From: Halochromatium glycolicum
GTDB lineage: Bacteria; Pseudomonadota; Gammaproteobacteria; Chromatiales; Chromatiaceae
Assembly: GCF_016584085.1 (NCBI RefSeq)
Contig: NZ_NRSJ01000002.1
Span: 62,001-126,000 of the forward strand
Direction of reading: 5' to 3'
DNA: 64,000 bases
The notes beneath the pieces were generated by a model that saw nothing but the letters and a program-made list of their open reading frames with translations, made no database searches and was not told the origin of the DNA. Positions 1 through 9,328 of this stretch are shown in pieces (position 1 is the stretch's first letter; every line of letters starts with the position of its first letter). Both the position numbers and the translations under genes were made by a program.

Positions 1-848
1 TCGGTGGCTTCACTGCGGCGACCTTGCGCCGGTTTGCGGTGATCGCGGCACAGAGTCAGGCCGACGCCGATCGGTTCATTGGTCTCGGTGCGGATGCTGA
101 GCGCGTGCGCATCACCGGGAGCATCAAGTTCGACCTGCAGTTGCCGGCCAGCCTCTGGGATCGGGCCGAGGTGCTGCGCCATGACTGGGGTGTCAACCGG
201 CCGGTCTGGGTTGCAGCGAGCACGCACGAGGGCGAGGAGGAGGCGCTGATCGCGGTTCAACGTCGTTTGCAACGGCGCGTCGATGGGGTGCTGCTGGTCC
301 TGGTGCCGCGGCATCCGGAGCGTTTTGAGCGGGTCGCCGCCTTGCTGCGACGCGAAGGCGTCGCGATGGTGCGCCGCAGTGATGAGCGCACCTGCGGCAA
401 CCACTGCTCGGTCTACTTGGTGGACAGCATGGGTGAGCTGACGCTGTTCCTTGCGGCGGCGGATGCCGCCTTTATCGGCGGCAGCCTGGTTCCGGTCGGC
501 GGCCATAATCTGCTCGAGGCAGCCGCATTGGCGGTACCCATTGCAGTCGGCCCGCACTGCTTCAATTTCGCCGAGATCACGCGGCTCCTGGCGGCCGATG
601 GCGGCGCGGTGCAGGTGACCGATGCCGATGCATTGGCCGGACTCCTCGAGCATTGGCTCGGCGATGCCGCCGAGCGAACGCGGGTGGGTGAACAGGCGTT
701 CGGCTTCGTGCAGCGCAACCGCGGTGCGTTGGCGCGGTTGCTCGCATTGGTCGATCAACAGCTCGAGGCCGGGGAGCAAGGCGACGGGACGTCGCCGGCA
801 GGTCCGTCCAGCGGCCGCGGGCTTGCGGGCCAGAGTCGGGCCGGTTGA
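1..848 (+). CDS. waaA: 3-deoxy-D-manno-octulosonic acid (Kdo) transferase, 3' part
   Basis: This is the C-terminal part of Kdo transferase, the inner-membrane-associated enzyme that adds Kdo to lipid IVA in LPS core assembly. The frame is open from base 3 and ends at TGA 846-848, so the true start lies left of the window. Visible hallmarks are the GSIKFD segment after the first Rossmann domain, the VAASTHEGEEE loop that opens the second GT-B domain, and the GGSLVPVGGHNLLEAAA donor-site region. The last 25 residues are a Gly/Ser/Arg-rich tail beyond the usual family end. The gene converges on the isochorismatase-like gene, with 16 bases between the stops. Family assignment is confident. Confidence 0.93.
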   Translation, partial: GGFTAATLRRFAVIAAQSQADADRFIGLGADAERVRITGSIKFDLQLPASLWDRAEVLRHDWGVNRPVWVAASTHEGEEEALIAVQRRLQRRVDGVLLVLVPRHPERFERVAALLRREGVAMVRRSDERTCGNHCSVYLVDSMGELTLFLAAADAAFIGGSLVPVGGHNLLEAAALAVPIAVGPHCFNFAEITRLLAADGGAVQVTDADALAGLLEHWLGDAAERTRVGEQAFGFVQRNRGALARLLALVDQQLEAGEQGDGTSPAGPSSGRGLAGQSRAG

Positions 849-864
849 CCGCTTCGGGCCGGGC

Positions 865-1443
865 CTACTTGAAGAGCTTGGAGACCTCGCGGAACTGCGC
901 GTGCTGGGAATCCCCCAGCCATTCGAATGCGACCGATTCGGTGTTGGTGACATGGATGCCTGAATGCCGCATCCGCTCCAGCGCGTTGTCCCGCTTGTCC
1001 GGATGGCGCGAGCAGATGGCATCGGCGGCAACGAACACCTGATAGCCCCAGCGCTGCAGCCCCGACGCCGTCTGCACGATGCAGATATGGGCCTCCATGC
1101 CGACTAGGACCACCTGCTTGCGTTTGGGCTCCTCGGTCAGCGCGCGCTCGAAGCCGGCGGCGGTGCAGCAGGAGAAGCAGGTCTTCTTGGTCGGCGCGGC
1201 GGTCTCCGGGAGCTGCTCGCGCACGGCGGGGATGGTCTCGCCGAGGCCCTGCGGGTACTGTTCGGTCGAGATGATCGGGATCTCAAGGATCTTTGCTGAG
1301 CTGATGAGCCGAGTGATGTTGGTAACTGTCCGTTCCAGCAGGTCATCGGGCATCGCGGCGGCCAGCCGCTCCTGTGCATCGATGATGAGCAGCTGCGCGA
1401 ACGCACTCTGGCAGAGGGGCATCGGCGCCTGATGAATGCTCAT
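865..1443 (-). CDS. isochorismatase-family cysteine hydrolase (YcaC-like)
   Basis: This 192-residue protein has the isochorismatase-like fold, and the size is typical of stand-alone members. The expected triad is visible: Asp in LLIIDAQERL near residue 23, Lys in TKKTCFSCC, and Cys in GMEAHICIVQTA, the nucleophile position of cysteine hydrolases. The family hydrolyses amides or related bonds in small metabolites; the substrate cannot be told from sequence. The ATG start has an AGGA Shine-Dalgarno sequence about 8 bases upstream. It lies downstream of the rhodanese gene on the same strand, 42 bases away, so it may be read through from the pcm-like/rhodanese pair. It occupies the place where some relatives carry tolC next to waaA (remembered synteny, not checked). 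Confidence 0.88.
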   Translation of the reverse strand: MSIHQAPMPLCQSAFAQLLIIDAQERLAAAMPDDLLERTVTNITRLISSAKILEIPIISTEQYPQGLGETIPAVREQLPETAAPTKKTCFSCCTAAGFERALTEEPKRKQVVLVGMEAHICIVQTASGLQRWGYQVFVAADAICSRHPDKRDNALERMRHSGIHVTNTESVAFEWLGDSQHAQFREVSKLFK

Positions 1444-1485
1444 GTCGCGATCCTCGTTTGTGGTGGGCGAGCACCGTTTCGGGGC

Positions 1486-1818
1486 TCAGTAGGTCGGCAT
1501 CTCGGGGTCCACGTCGCTTGCCCAGGCCGCAATGCCGCCACGCAGGTTGATCACGCGTGCGAAGCCTTGTTGCTCGAGAAAGCGGGCGACCTGTTGTGAG
1601 CGGATGCCGTGGTGGCAGATGACGACTGTCGGGCGATTGGGCTGGAGCCGGCCGATCGTGGAAGGGACCTGACGCATCGGCAGGAGCTCACTGCCGTCAA
1701 TGCGGCAGATGGCATGCTCCCAGGGTTCGCGGACATCGAGCAGCAATGGCGGTTGCTCGTCGATGGTGCCTTCCTCATCGAGCAGCTGTTTCAGGGCTTG
1801 CGGGGTGATCTGTTCCAT
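1486..1818 (-). CDS. single-domain rhodanese-like sulfurtransferase
   Basis: This 110-residue single rhodanese domain has the LLLDVREPWEHAICRI entry motif and the active-site loop CHHGIRS, whose Cys would carry the persulfide. The six-residue loop matches the single-domain GlpE/PspE-like class. Such proteins move sulfane sulfur in the cytoplasm; the acceptor is unknown. The start lies 24 bases after the stop of the upstream pcm-like gene, so the two probably form a transcription unit. The Shine-Dalgarno sequence is weak, which fits translational coupling. Confidence 0.9.
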   Translation of the reverse strand: MEQITPQALKQLLDEEGTIDEQPPLLLDVREPWEHAICRIDGSELLPMRQVPSTIGRLQPNRPTVVICHHGIRSQQVARFLEQQGFARVINLRGGIAAWASDVDPEMPTY

Positions 1819-1842
1819 CTTGCGTTTTGGGCTAGGCGGTTA

Positions 1843-2505
1843 TCAGAACGCGAAGCGTTCCGGCAATGGTGCATTGCGAAGCATCGGAACACTGGTTTCG
1901 AACAGCCCTTGCTGGCGGAAATCGTTGCCGACTCGGGTAATCAGTTGCGCCTGCATCAGCGGTGCTTCGCCGACTACGATGAATAGTCGCCCGCCGTCGG
2001 TGAGCAATCGCTTGAGGGCGGCAATGGGCTCGCTGGTGGGTACGGAGCCGGTGACAGCAATCGCGTCGAATGGGCCGCCATCAATCGGGCCTGCAAACGC
2101 ATCGGCCGTGCGCACCTCCACCTGCGAGAGCCCCATTGCGCCGACCCGGGTCCGTGCACCCTCGGCCAAGGCGGGATCGATCTCCAAGCTGACCACGAAT
2201 TCGCCGAGGAGGGCGAGGCAAGCCGTGACATAACCGGTCCCGGTGCCGATCTCCAAAACCCTTTCGTCGGGCTGGATCGCCAGTGCCTGCAACAATCGCC
2301 CGACCAGCTTCGGGGCTAGCATCTGCGCCTGTTCGCCGAGTGGGATCTCGACATCCGCATGGGCCAGACCCTTATAGGCGTCTGGAACGAATGCCTCACG
2401 CGGCAGCTCGCGCATCACTGCCAGTACGCGTTCATCGAGGACGTCCCAAGGCCGCACCTGCTGCTCGATCATATTGAAACGTGCGCGTTCCATGGTGGAC
2501 TGCAT
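1843..2505 (-). CDS. protein-L-isoaspartate O-methyltransferase family protein
   Basis: This 220-residue Pcm-family methyltransferase has the SAM-binding motif VLEIGTGTGYVTACLALL, followed by an acidic LEIDPAL and the post-motif region DAIAVTGSVP. True Pcm repairs isoaspartyl residues by methyl transfer. Members with the N-terminus ERARFNMIEQQVRPWDV form a Pcm-like subgroup, common beside rhodanese genes, whose repair activity is less certain. I chose the ATG at 2505 because GGAG sits 8 bases upstream; an in-frame start at 2538 has no such signal. It is the first gene of a pair with the rhodanese gene. Family is sure, exact substrate is not. Confidence 0.88.
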   Translation of the reverse strand: MQSTMERARFNMIEQQVRPWDVLDERVLAVMRELPREAFVPDAYKGLAHADVEIPLGEQAQMLAPKLVGRLLQALAIQPDERVLEIGTGTGYVTACLALLGEFVVSLEIDPALAEGARTRVGAMGLSQVEVRTADAFAGPIDGGPFDAIAVTGSVPTSEPIAALKRLLTDGGRLFIVVGEAPLMQAQLITRVGNDFRQQGLFETSVPMLRNAPLPERFAF

Positions 2506-2591
2506 ACGCTGATCTCCTACCCCAAAAACCACCGGCAAATGGTATGGATTTTGATTCGGGGTGGCAAGTTTGAAGGTTGAAGGTTGAAGGG

Positions 2592-3716
2592 CTAGGTCAG
2601 GACGAGGTTGTCGCGATGGATCAACTCCTCATCGTCGATGTACCCGAGGATACGGACGAAGGCCGAGCTGGGCTGACCCTTGATTCGGTCGGTGTCCTGC
2701 ACGTCATAATTAACGAGCCCACGGGCGATCTCGCGGCCTTGCTCGTCGACGCAGGCGACCACCTCGCCGCGCTTGAATTCCCCGCGCACAGCCTTGACGC
2801 CGACCGCGAGCAGACTCCGGCCTTGCTCACGCAGCGCGCGTGCAGCGCCGGCATCCAATATCAGGCGGCCGCTCACGCGCAGATGTCCAGCCAGCCATTG
2901 CTTGCGCGCCGCCTGTGGTTCCTGGACGGGGCGTAGCAGGGTGCCGACCGCCTCGCCGCGGCCAATGCGCCCAAGGCTATCGGCGCTGCGCCCAGCCGCA
3001 ATGATGGTCGCGCAGCCCGAGCGGGCGGCCAGTCGTGCCGCGCGGACCTTGGTGACCATGCCGCCGCTGCCCAGACCGTTATCGCTGCCGCCGGCGACCG
3101 CGTCGAGGCGGTTATCGTCGATTCGGGTTTCGGCGATCAGCTTGGCGTCGGGCTGCTTGCGGGGATCGGCGTCAAACAGGCCGTCCTGGTCGGTCAGCAG
3201 CACGAGCAGATCGGCCTCGATCAGGTTCGCGACCAGCGCGGCGAGGGTGTCGTTATCGCCGAAGCGCAGCTCGTCGGTCGCGACCGTGTCGTTCTCGTTC
3301 ACGACCGGGATGACGCCGAGGGCGAGCAGTGTGCGCAGCGTACTGCGCGCGTTCAGGTAGCGCTCGCGACTGGCGAGGTCGTCGCGCGTCAACAGCACTT
3401 GGGCGGTATGCAGTTCGCGGCGCGCGAAGCAGGTCTCCCAGGCGCGGATCAGTCCCATCTGGCCGATCGCAGCGGCCGCCTGAAGCTCATGCAAGGCCCG
3501 TGGACGCCGGTGCCAGCCCATCCGAGCCATCCCTTGTGCAACCGCCCCGGACGAGACCAGCACGAGGTCGTGTCCGGCATGGCGCCATGCGGTGAGCTGG
3601 GCGACCCAGGGCTCGAGCACCTGCAGGTCGAGGCCGGCCCCGTCGCGGGTCAGCAGTGCGCTGCCGATCTTGACGACCCAGCGGCGAGTAAACGGGATGC
3701 GTTCGCGGTTAAACAT
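2592..3716 (-). CDS. proB: glutamate 5-kinase
   Basis: ProB catalyses the first step of proline synthesis, ATP-dependent phosphorylation of glutamate, in the cytoplasm. The 374-residue protein shows the amino-acid-kinase domain ([11 protein letters not shown] near residue 14, [33 protein letters not shown], and the [13 protein letters not shown] region) followed by a C-terminal PUA domain from about residue 280. Full length and all hallmark motifs are present. It follows obgE on the same strand after 40 bases, the common gammaproteobacterial order rplU-rpmA-obgE-proB. No strong Shine-Dalgarno sequence is seen before the ATG. Confidence 0.97.
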   Translation of the reverse strand: MFNRERIPFTRRWVVKIGSALLTRDGAGLDLQVLEPWVAQLTAWRHAGHDLVLVSSGAVAQGMARMGWHRRPRALHELQAAAAIGQMGLIRAWETCFARRELHTAQVLLTRDDLASRERYLNARSTLRTLLALGVIPVVNENDTVATDELRFGDNDTLAALVANLIEADLLVLLTDQDGLFDADPRKQPDAKLIAETRIDDNRLDAVAGGSDNGLGSGGMVTKVRAARLAARSGCATIIAAGRSADSLGRIGRGEAVGTLLRPVQEPQAARKQWLAGHLRVSGRLILDAGAARALREQGRSLLAVGVKAVRGEFKRGEVVACVDEQGREIARGLVNYDVQDTDRIKGQPSSAFVRILGYIDDEELIHRDNLVLT

Positions 3717-3756
3717 ACAGGCGAGACCGGCCGATGCGGCGCAGGATCAGGAGGGC

Positions 3757-4884
<1,128 letters not shown>

Positions 4885-4997
4885 TCAAGGGATCGACGGG
4901 TCATGGGGTGTCCTACGCCACTCGGGCGGGGTCGGGCAGGAAGGGGGTAGAGGTCGAGTCGACCCTTCTGCTGTCCCGGGTTGGCGGAATCGTATCT

Positions 4998-5063
4998 GGC
5001 CGGCGCTGGCAGACTGGTCGGCCGGCGCTGGCAGCCTGGCCGGCCGGCACTGGCAGGCTGGCC
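4998..5063. repeat. three tandem copies of a 22-bp GC-rich unit between obgE and rpmA
   Basis: Units start at 4998, 5020 and 5042. Each begins GGCCGGC(G/A)CTGGCAG and ends CTGG(T/C)C, with one to three differences between copies; a decayed fourth unit follows. The GGCCGGC cores can pair with one another, so the transcript may fold strongly between rpmA and obgE. No coding frame is convincing here. Confidence 0.85.
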
Positions 5064-5102
5064 GGTACTGGTTCCGGCCGCAGGCCGAGTCTGACCCAGT
5101 CT

Positions 5103-5390
5103 TCAGCCGGACGTCGCGGCGCTGCCGCCCGTCTCGCTTGGCTCGATGCTCACGAACTTGCGGTTGCGGGGCCCTTTGACCTCAAAGCGCACCACGCCGT
5201 CCTTGAGCGCGAACAAGGTGTGATCACGTCCGCAGCCGACATGTTCGCCGCAATGAAAACGCGTTCCGCGCTGGCGGACGATGATGTTGCCGGCGCGCAC
5301 CGTTTGCCCGCCGAAAAGCTTGACGCCTAGCCGTTTAGATTCGGAATCGCGGCCGTTTCTCGAGCTGCCGCCTGCCTTCTTATGTGCCAT
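5103..5390 (-). CDS. rpmA: 50S ribosomal protein L27
   Basis: This 95-residue L27 begins [20 protein letters not shown], the highly conserved N-terminus that reaches the peptidyl-transferase centre, and continues with GVKLFGGQ and [11 protein letters not shown]. It is about ten residues longer than E. coli L27 because of a Ser/Gly/Ala tail. It follows rplU by 41 bases on the same strand and is surely cotranscribed with it. Confidence 0.99.
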   Translation of the reverse strand: MAHKKAGGSSRNGRDSESKRLGVKLFGGQTVRAGNIIVRQRGTRFHCGEHVGCGRDHTLFALKDGVVRFEVKGPRNRKFVSIEPSETGGSAATSG

Positions 5391-5431
5391 TTGAATCTAT
5401 CTCTCTCGTTGGGCGCATGCAGCCAAGGGAT

Positions 5432-5746
5432 TCAGCTTGCGCCGATGCCGGTGATCTTGAGCTGGGTGAAGGGCTGGCGATGGCCCTGCCGCTTCAGGTG
5501 ATGCTTGCGCCGCTTGAATTTGATGATATTCACCTTGGCGTGCTTGCCGTGATTCGTGACCTCGGCCGTGACCTTGGCCCCTTCGACATAAGGCCTGCCA
5601 AGCTGCACGGAGTCGCCATCGGCGAGCATCAGTACCCGGGGAATGTCCAAAGACGCCCCCTCGTCGACGTCGAGCTTCTCGACGGTCAAGAGGTCACCTT
5701 CAGCAACCCGGTATTGCTTACCGCCAGTTTCGATGATTGCGTACAT
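5432..5746 (-). CDS. rplU: 50S ribosomal protein L21
   Basis: This 104-residue L21 begins [18 protein letters not shown] and ends with the conserved [20 protein letters not shown] rRNA-binding region. It is the first gene of rplU-rpmA-obgE-proB. No Shine-Dalgarno sequence stands out, but an 8-bp direct repeat CTATTAGG lies just upstream on the coding strand, where an L21 leader structure could form. The promoter must lie in the 5.75-6.4 kb gap that also holds the divergent ispB promoter. Confidence 0.99.
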   Translation of the reverse strand: MYAIIETGGKQYRVAEGDLLTVEKLDVDEGASLDIPRVLMLADGDSVQLGRPYVEGAKVTAEVTNHGKHAKVNIIKFKRRKHHLKRQGHRQPFTQLKITGIGAS

Positions 5747-6382
5747 GATTGTCGTTCGGGGTGCCTAATAGCCTAATAGTGAGATAACAACCGGTGCCAG
5801 CGTGCTCGGGTTGGCGGGGCCAACCGGACGGAGGCGCATCACGATCAGCGCGACCCTGCGGTTTTATCGCAACTGATAATGATGTATTCGACAGCGACGA
5901 TGCGAGCTCAGGCCCACAGCACAACCCGGCGGGTCGATCATGCTGTCCCAGGGCTTGCAAAGCCCTAACGATTCGGAAGCACTAACAGCATGCCCTCTAC
6001 GGTCTAGCCGACCAGCAATTTGTGCAGGCTAGCCGGGCATTTTGATAGGGCCTCTACCTAAGGCTTATCCTAACGCTACAGCCGAGACCCTTCGCTCTAG
6101 GGGTGGGTCACGCCGACAAAAGCGTCGTCGCACGTCATGACCTGTTGCAGGATAAGCCGGTCGTCTTGCAGTCAGCTCGGCTTGGACCATGCTTGGACGA
6201 TATTCGCTCCTGAGCCCGCAGCGAACCGGGAGCGAACCGAGCAAAGACTGCTCCAGGTCTGCCTTCGAGAGCGACGGGCAACAGCGCTTAGGGCGCGCCT
6301 GCGCTCCTCGCAAGACCGTGCAGTATGCCTGATGGCGAGGCACTGGTCAAAGCCTTTGGACGGCTCATTGCTGCTGCGACGC
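5747..6382. other. divergent rplU/ispB intergenic region without a convincing gene
   Basis: About 640 bases carry no frame I would call a gene. Contents seen: an AT-richer patch near 5866-5892 that could hold the rplU promoter; a perfect 7-bp stem with a 3-base loop at 5950-5966; repeat R1 copy A at 5975-6055; and complementary words GCTTATCCT (about 6063) and AGGATAAGC (about 6150) that could pair over a distance. The short frames in both directions lack start signals and family features. Confidence 0.6.
5975..6055 (+). repeat. R1 element copy A, 81-bp MITE-like repeat
   Basis: This is one of five 81-bp copies that align without gaps. The left end reads GGAAGCACTAACAGCATG and the right end TTTTGATAGGGCCTCT, forming imperfect terminal inverted repeats. 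The interior shares TTGTGCAGGCTAG with copy B, so A and B form one subfamily. There is no coding capacity. It lies between rplU and ispB. Confidence 0.8.
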
Positions 6383-6411
6383 TTGACACCGTTGAAGCTC
6401 GAACCTAGCAT
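6383..6411 (+). promoter_or_regulatory. sigma-70-type promoter of ispB
   Basis: A perfect -35 box TTGACA (6383-6388) is followed by a 17-base spacer and a -10 box TAGCAT (6406-6411). Transcription would start near 6418, about 26 bases before the ispB ATG, leaving a short leader. Confidence 0.75.
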
Positions 6412-6443
6412 TCGCGGGCCTTATCAGCAGTAGACCCCACTAC

Positions 6444-7412
6444 ATGGATCTTTCTCAGATTCGGGCCCCGGTGGCCGATGACGTGAGGGCCGTTGACCGT
6501 CTCATCGTCGACCGGCTTCAGTCGAACGTGGCTCTCATCAACCAGATCGGCCATTACATCGTCAGTAGTGGCGGCAAGCGCCTGCGCCCGCTGCTCGTGC
6601 TGCTTGCGGCTCGCGCCTGTGGCTATCAAGGGGCGCGCCACCTCGATGCAGCCGCAATCGTCGAGTTCATCCATACGGCGACACTGCTGCACGACGACGT
6701 CGTCGACGGCTCGGAGCTGCGGCGGAACCGGGATACTGCCAACACGGTCTGGGGCAACGAGGCGAGCGTTCTGGTCGGCGATTTCCTCTATGCTCGCGCT
6801 TTCGAGATGATGGTCGATGTTGGCAACCTGCGCATCATGGAGGTCATGGCCGGCGCGACCGCGCGCATCGCCGAGGGCGAGGTCTTACAGCTGTTGAATG
6901 CCAACGATGCCGGGACCGATGAGGCGCGCTACATGGAGGTCATCCAACGCAAGACGGCCACGCTCTTTGAGGCCGGAACGCGACTTGGAGCGGTGCTCAC
7001 GGAGACCTCTGATGAGGTCGAGACCGCGATGGCGAACTACGGACTGCATCTTGGCATCGCGTTTCAGTTGGTCGATGACGCGCTTGACTACGTCTCAGAC
7101 GACGGCGTGATCGGAAAGAAGATCGGCGATGATCTTGACGAAGGGAAGCCCACACTTCCGGTGATTCGTGCGATGGAGGTCGGTAGTGAGGCCCAACGCA
7201 ACTGCGTGCGCCGAGCCATTGAGGAAGGTGGGCGCAAGCACATCGACGATGTCGTCGAGGCTATTGTCGCAACGAAAGCAATCGACTATACTGTCGAGCT
7301 TGCTCGCTGGCATGCAGCCGCAGCGAAGCGGGCATTGGGAGCGGTTCCTGAAACACCGAGCCGCAACTCAATGGCTGCGACCGCCGACTTTGCGGTCGCG
7401 CGGACCTACTGA
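6444..7412 (+). CDS. ispB: octaprenyl (polyprenyl) diphosphate synthase
   Basis: IspB is a trans-polyprenyl diphosphate synthase that makes the C40-type side chain of quinones from FPP and IPP. The 322-residue protein has the first Asp-rich motif DDVVD at 84-88 and the second, DDALD, at 211-215, plus GGKRLRPLL for IPP binding and the GDFLYARAFE segment. The length is normal. It is divergent from rplU, a frequent gammaproteobacterial arrangement, with its own sigma-70 promoter. A tRNA-Pro gene follows on the same strand. Chain length cannot be fixed from sequence alone. Confidence 0.96.
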   Translation: MDLSQIRAPVADDVRAVDRLIVDRLQSNVALINQIGHYIVSSGGKRLRPLLVLLAARACGYQGARHLDAAAIVEFIHTATLLHDDVVDGSELRRNRDTANTVWGNEASVLVGDFLYARAFEMMVDVGNLRIMEVMAGATARIAEGEVLQLLNANDAGTDEARYMEVIQRKTATLFEAGTRLGAVLTETSDEVETAMANYGLHLGIAFQLVDDALDYVSDDGVIGKKIGDDLDEGKPTLPVIRAMEVGSEAQRNCVRRAIEEGGRKHIDDVVEAIVATKAIDYTVELARWHAAAAKRALGAVPETPSRNSMAATADFAVARTY

Positions 7413-7464
7413 TTTGGGATTCCCGGTCCCCGTGAGGGGTCGCTCGCAGAGCAAAATCAGATTT

Positions 7465-7541
7465 CGGGGTGTAGCTCAGCCTGGTAGAGCACTGCCTTCG
7501 GGAGGCAGGGGCCGGAGGTTCGAATCCTCTCACCCCGACCA
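7465..7541 (+). tRNA. tRNA-Pro (anticodon CGG)
   Basis: A 77-nt cloverleaf: acceptor stem CGGGGTG/CACCCCG, D arm with GGTAGAGC, anticodon stem CTGCC/GGCAG around the loop TTCGGGA (anticodon CGG, codon CCG), T arm GGTTCGAATCC, discriminator A and encoded CCA. It lies 52 bases after ispB and may be cotranscribed with it. Confidence 0.97.
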
Positions 7542-7785
7542 TTTAAATCAAGTGGTTGCGTCATTGTTGCAGCCCTAGTTTCTGGTCAGTATGCGTTTCA
7601 GTGTACGGTTTTTGTACCGCGCTCGCTGGCTTTTTGGGGTCGAGTATTGCGGTCGCTGAGACGAGATCGTCTTGGCGCAGGTGCGCTTAGACGGCCGCGG
7701 CGATGCTTATCTCGCGATGTCGTAGCAGCTCGGATTCGCACTCGATTCCAATCCGGCTTTCACTAGCCAATCTCCAAACGCCCTG

Positions 7786-7866
7786 AGAGACCCTACCAAA
7801 GCGGCCGCTTGACTCGCGCAAGCTTCTGATCCAAGTGGCCTCAGGGGCCATTCTGTTCGGGCTTCT
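7786..7866 (-). repeat. R1 element copy C, 81-bp MITE-like repeat
   Basis: Read on the - strand, it starts AGAAGCCCGAACAGAATG and ends CTTTGGTAGGGTCTCT. The interior GCTTGCGCGAGTCAAGCGG groups it with copies D and E. It sits between tRNA-Pro and the DUF455 gene. The rest of 7542-7909 shows no convincing gene; a frame at 7687-7935 (-) has no family features. Confidence 0.8.
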
Positions 7867-7909
7867 TAGTTCTGCGAGTGAAGCGCCGCCCGCGTCTCCG
7901 GCTCGGCAG

Positions 7910-8794
7910 TCAACCCCCTCGACACAGGTCTTCAAGCGCGTCGATCTCGCTTGCGGCGAAGCCGGCCTCCAATCGTGCTTCGCGGTTCAGTGGGCATCGG
8001 ATCTCGCCGTGTAGATGACGCTTGATCAGGTCGGTAAAGGTGCTACTCGGGTCGAGACCGCGGTCTTGGCAGAGATGCCTGTACCAGCGATTGCCGACGG
8101 CGACATGGCCGACCTCGTCGCGGAGGATGACGCCTAGCCGGTCGGCGGTCTCGTCGTCACCGACGGTGCGCAGCCGTTCGATCATGCCGGGTGTCACATC
8201 AAGGCCGCGGGCCTCGAGCACCCTTGGCACCAGTGCCATCCGTTCCAGCGCATCGCCGGCTGTGCGTCTCGCCATATCCCAGAGGCCGTCATGAGCAGGG
8301 AGGTCGCCGTAATCGTAGCCCAATGTCTGCAGGCGTTCGCGCAGCAGCGCGAAGTGCTCGGCTTCCTCGATCGCGACCTGTGTCCAATCTTGCCGGAAGG
8401 TATCGGGCATCTCGGTGAAGCGCTGGACGGCATCCCAAGCCAGGTTGATCGCGTTGAACTCGATATGGGCCACTGCGTGGATCAGCGACGCCCGGCCCTG
8501 CGCCGTGGTGAGCTTGCGCTTTGGCAGCGCCCTCGCCGGGACGAGCTGCGGGCGGCTTGGTCTTCCCGGGGTTTCGTGCGGTTGCCATGGGCCTGGCGTG
8601 CTGGCTGCTAACTCGCCCCGGCGCCAGCGCGCCGCGACCTCGCGTGTGCATTCGACCTTGCGTGCTGGGTCGGACTCAATGAGGCAGGTAGCGGCTGCCT
8701 GGACGAGACTGTCTGCGACGTGAAACATGGATAACGCGCTGTTGTAACCGGTTCTGTCGAACTCCATCCTGTTCAAACGCTGATCGACTGCCAT
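7910..8794 (-). CDS. DUF455 family ferritin-like protein
   Basis: This protein of about 270-294 residues has the DUF455 ferritin-like four-helix fold, related to MiaE-type di-iron proteins. Candidate metal ligands are the pairs EEAEHF and DEVGHVAVG in successive helices, with AHIEFNAINLAWDA contributing an earlier Glu. The biochemical role is not established; a di-iron oxygenase or hydroxylase is a fold-based guess. The start is uncertain: ATG codons at 8794, 8767 and 8728 are in frame and none has a clear ribosome site. It is divergent from the small membrane-protein gene at 8924 and stands alone. Confidence 0.85.
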   Translation of the reverse strand: MAVDQRLNRMEFDRTGYNSALSMFHVADSLVQAAATCLIESDPARKVECTREVAARWRRGELAASTPGPWQPHETPGRPSRPQLVPARALPKRKLTTAQGRASLIHAVAHIEFNAINLAWDAVQRFTEMPDTFRQDWTQVAIEEAEHFALLRERLQTLGYDYGDLPAHDGLWDMARRTAGDALERMALVPRVLEARGLDVTPGMIERLRTVGDDETADRLGVILRDEVGHVAVGNRWYRHLCQDRGLDPSSTFTDLIKRHLHGEIRCPLNREARLEAGFAASEIDALEDLCRGG

Positions 8795-8923
8795 TCGCAG
8801 CCGTCAAAGCGTGAATCTTCAACGCGGGTTGTCGTCGACTGCTCCGACTTCCGCTATGCTAGAAAGGTATTCCACCAAAAACTGAAGCACTGGCAGCGTC
8901 TTTGCGCCAAGAGGATGGTTCCC

Positions 8924-9184
8924 ATGAAGTTGTGTAAGACGTGTTTTTCCTCGCCCTGGCCATTCGTCCTGATGACCGTGATCGCGTCGATGACCGGTTT
9001 CATCACCTGGCTCACGCTCGGACTGTCGCAGCCCGATCCGCAGCTGCGTATCGCCGTTGCGGTGATCGCCTTCGTTGCGGTCGAGGCCACACTGGTCCAT
9101 TACGTCATCTCTTGCATGCGTCGGCATTGTCGACATCACTCTTCGCCCGCTCAACAGGATCGACATCTGAGCCAAGGGGCCTAG
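8924..9184 (+). CDS. small two-helix membrane protein of unknown function
   Basis: This 86-residue protein starts MKLCKTCFSSPWP, with a CxxC pair at the N-terminus, then a hydrophobic segment (about residues 13-34), a short polar loop, and a second one (about 43-65) ending in ISCMRRHCRHH. The His/Cys-rich ends could bind metal, but that is a guess. The start at 8924 is supported by GAGG at 8911-8914, 9 bases away; an ATG at 8915 would be too close to it. It is divergent from the DUF455 gene and converges on tsaB. I do not recognise a named family. Confidence 0.6.
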   Translation: MKLCKTCFSSPWPFVLMTVIASMTGFITWLTLGLSQPDPQLRIAVAVIAFVAVEATLVHYVISCMRRHCRHHSSPAQQDRHLSQGA

Positions 9185-9264
9185 CAGCCTCCGGGCAAGC
9201 CGGTTCGAGCAGCCCGAGAGCTTGGTGCCGAGCGCCATCTCGCGGGCTGCTCGCGGTCTGAGAC

Positions 9265-9328
9265 GATCAGGGCCGGCCTGATCAGACCAGTGATCAGGCT
9301 CATGATCAGGCCCGTGATCAGGTCGATC
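9265..9328. repeat. cluster of six GATC sites in a TGATCAGG-type repeat
   Basis: Six GATC sites begin at 9265, 9280, 9292, 9304, 9316 and 9325, at intervals of 15, 12, 12, 12 and 9 bases, most within TGATCAGG. Part of it is nearly palindromic around GGCCGGCC. It begins at the end of tsaB and runs into the gap before the small membrane-protein gene. It may be a tandem-repeat remnant, a methylation-sensitive site, or both. Confidence 0.7.

Noticed and set aside
4998..5063. Possible CRISPR-like array
   Set aside because: The units are directly adjacent without spacers, only three copies, and no cas genes are present.
5950..5966. Perfect 7-bp hairpin as a terminator
   Set aside because: It lies in a divergent intergenic region with no gene reading into it and has no T tract.
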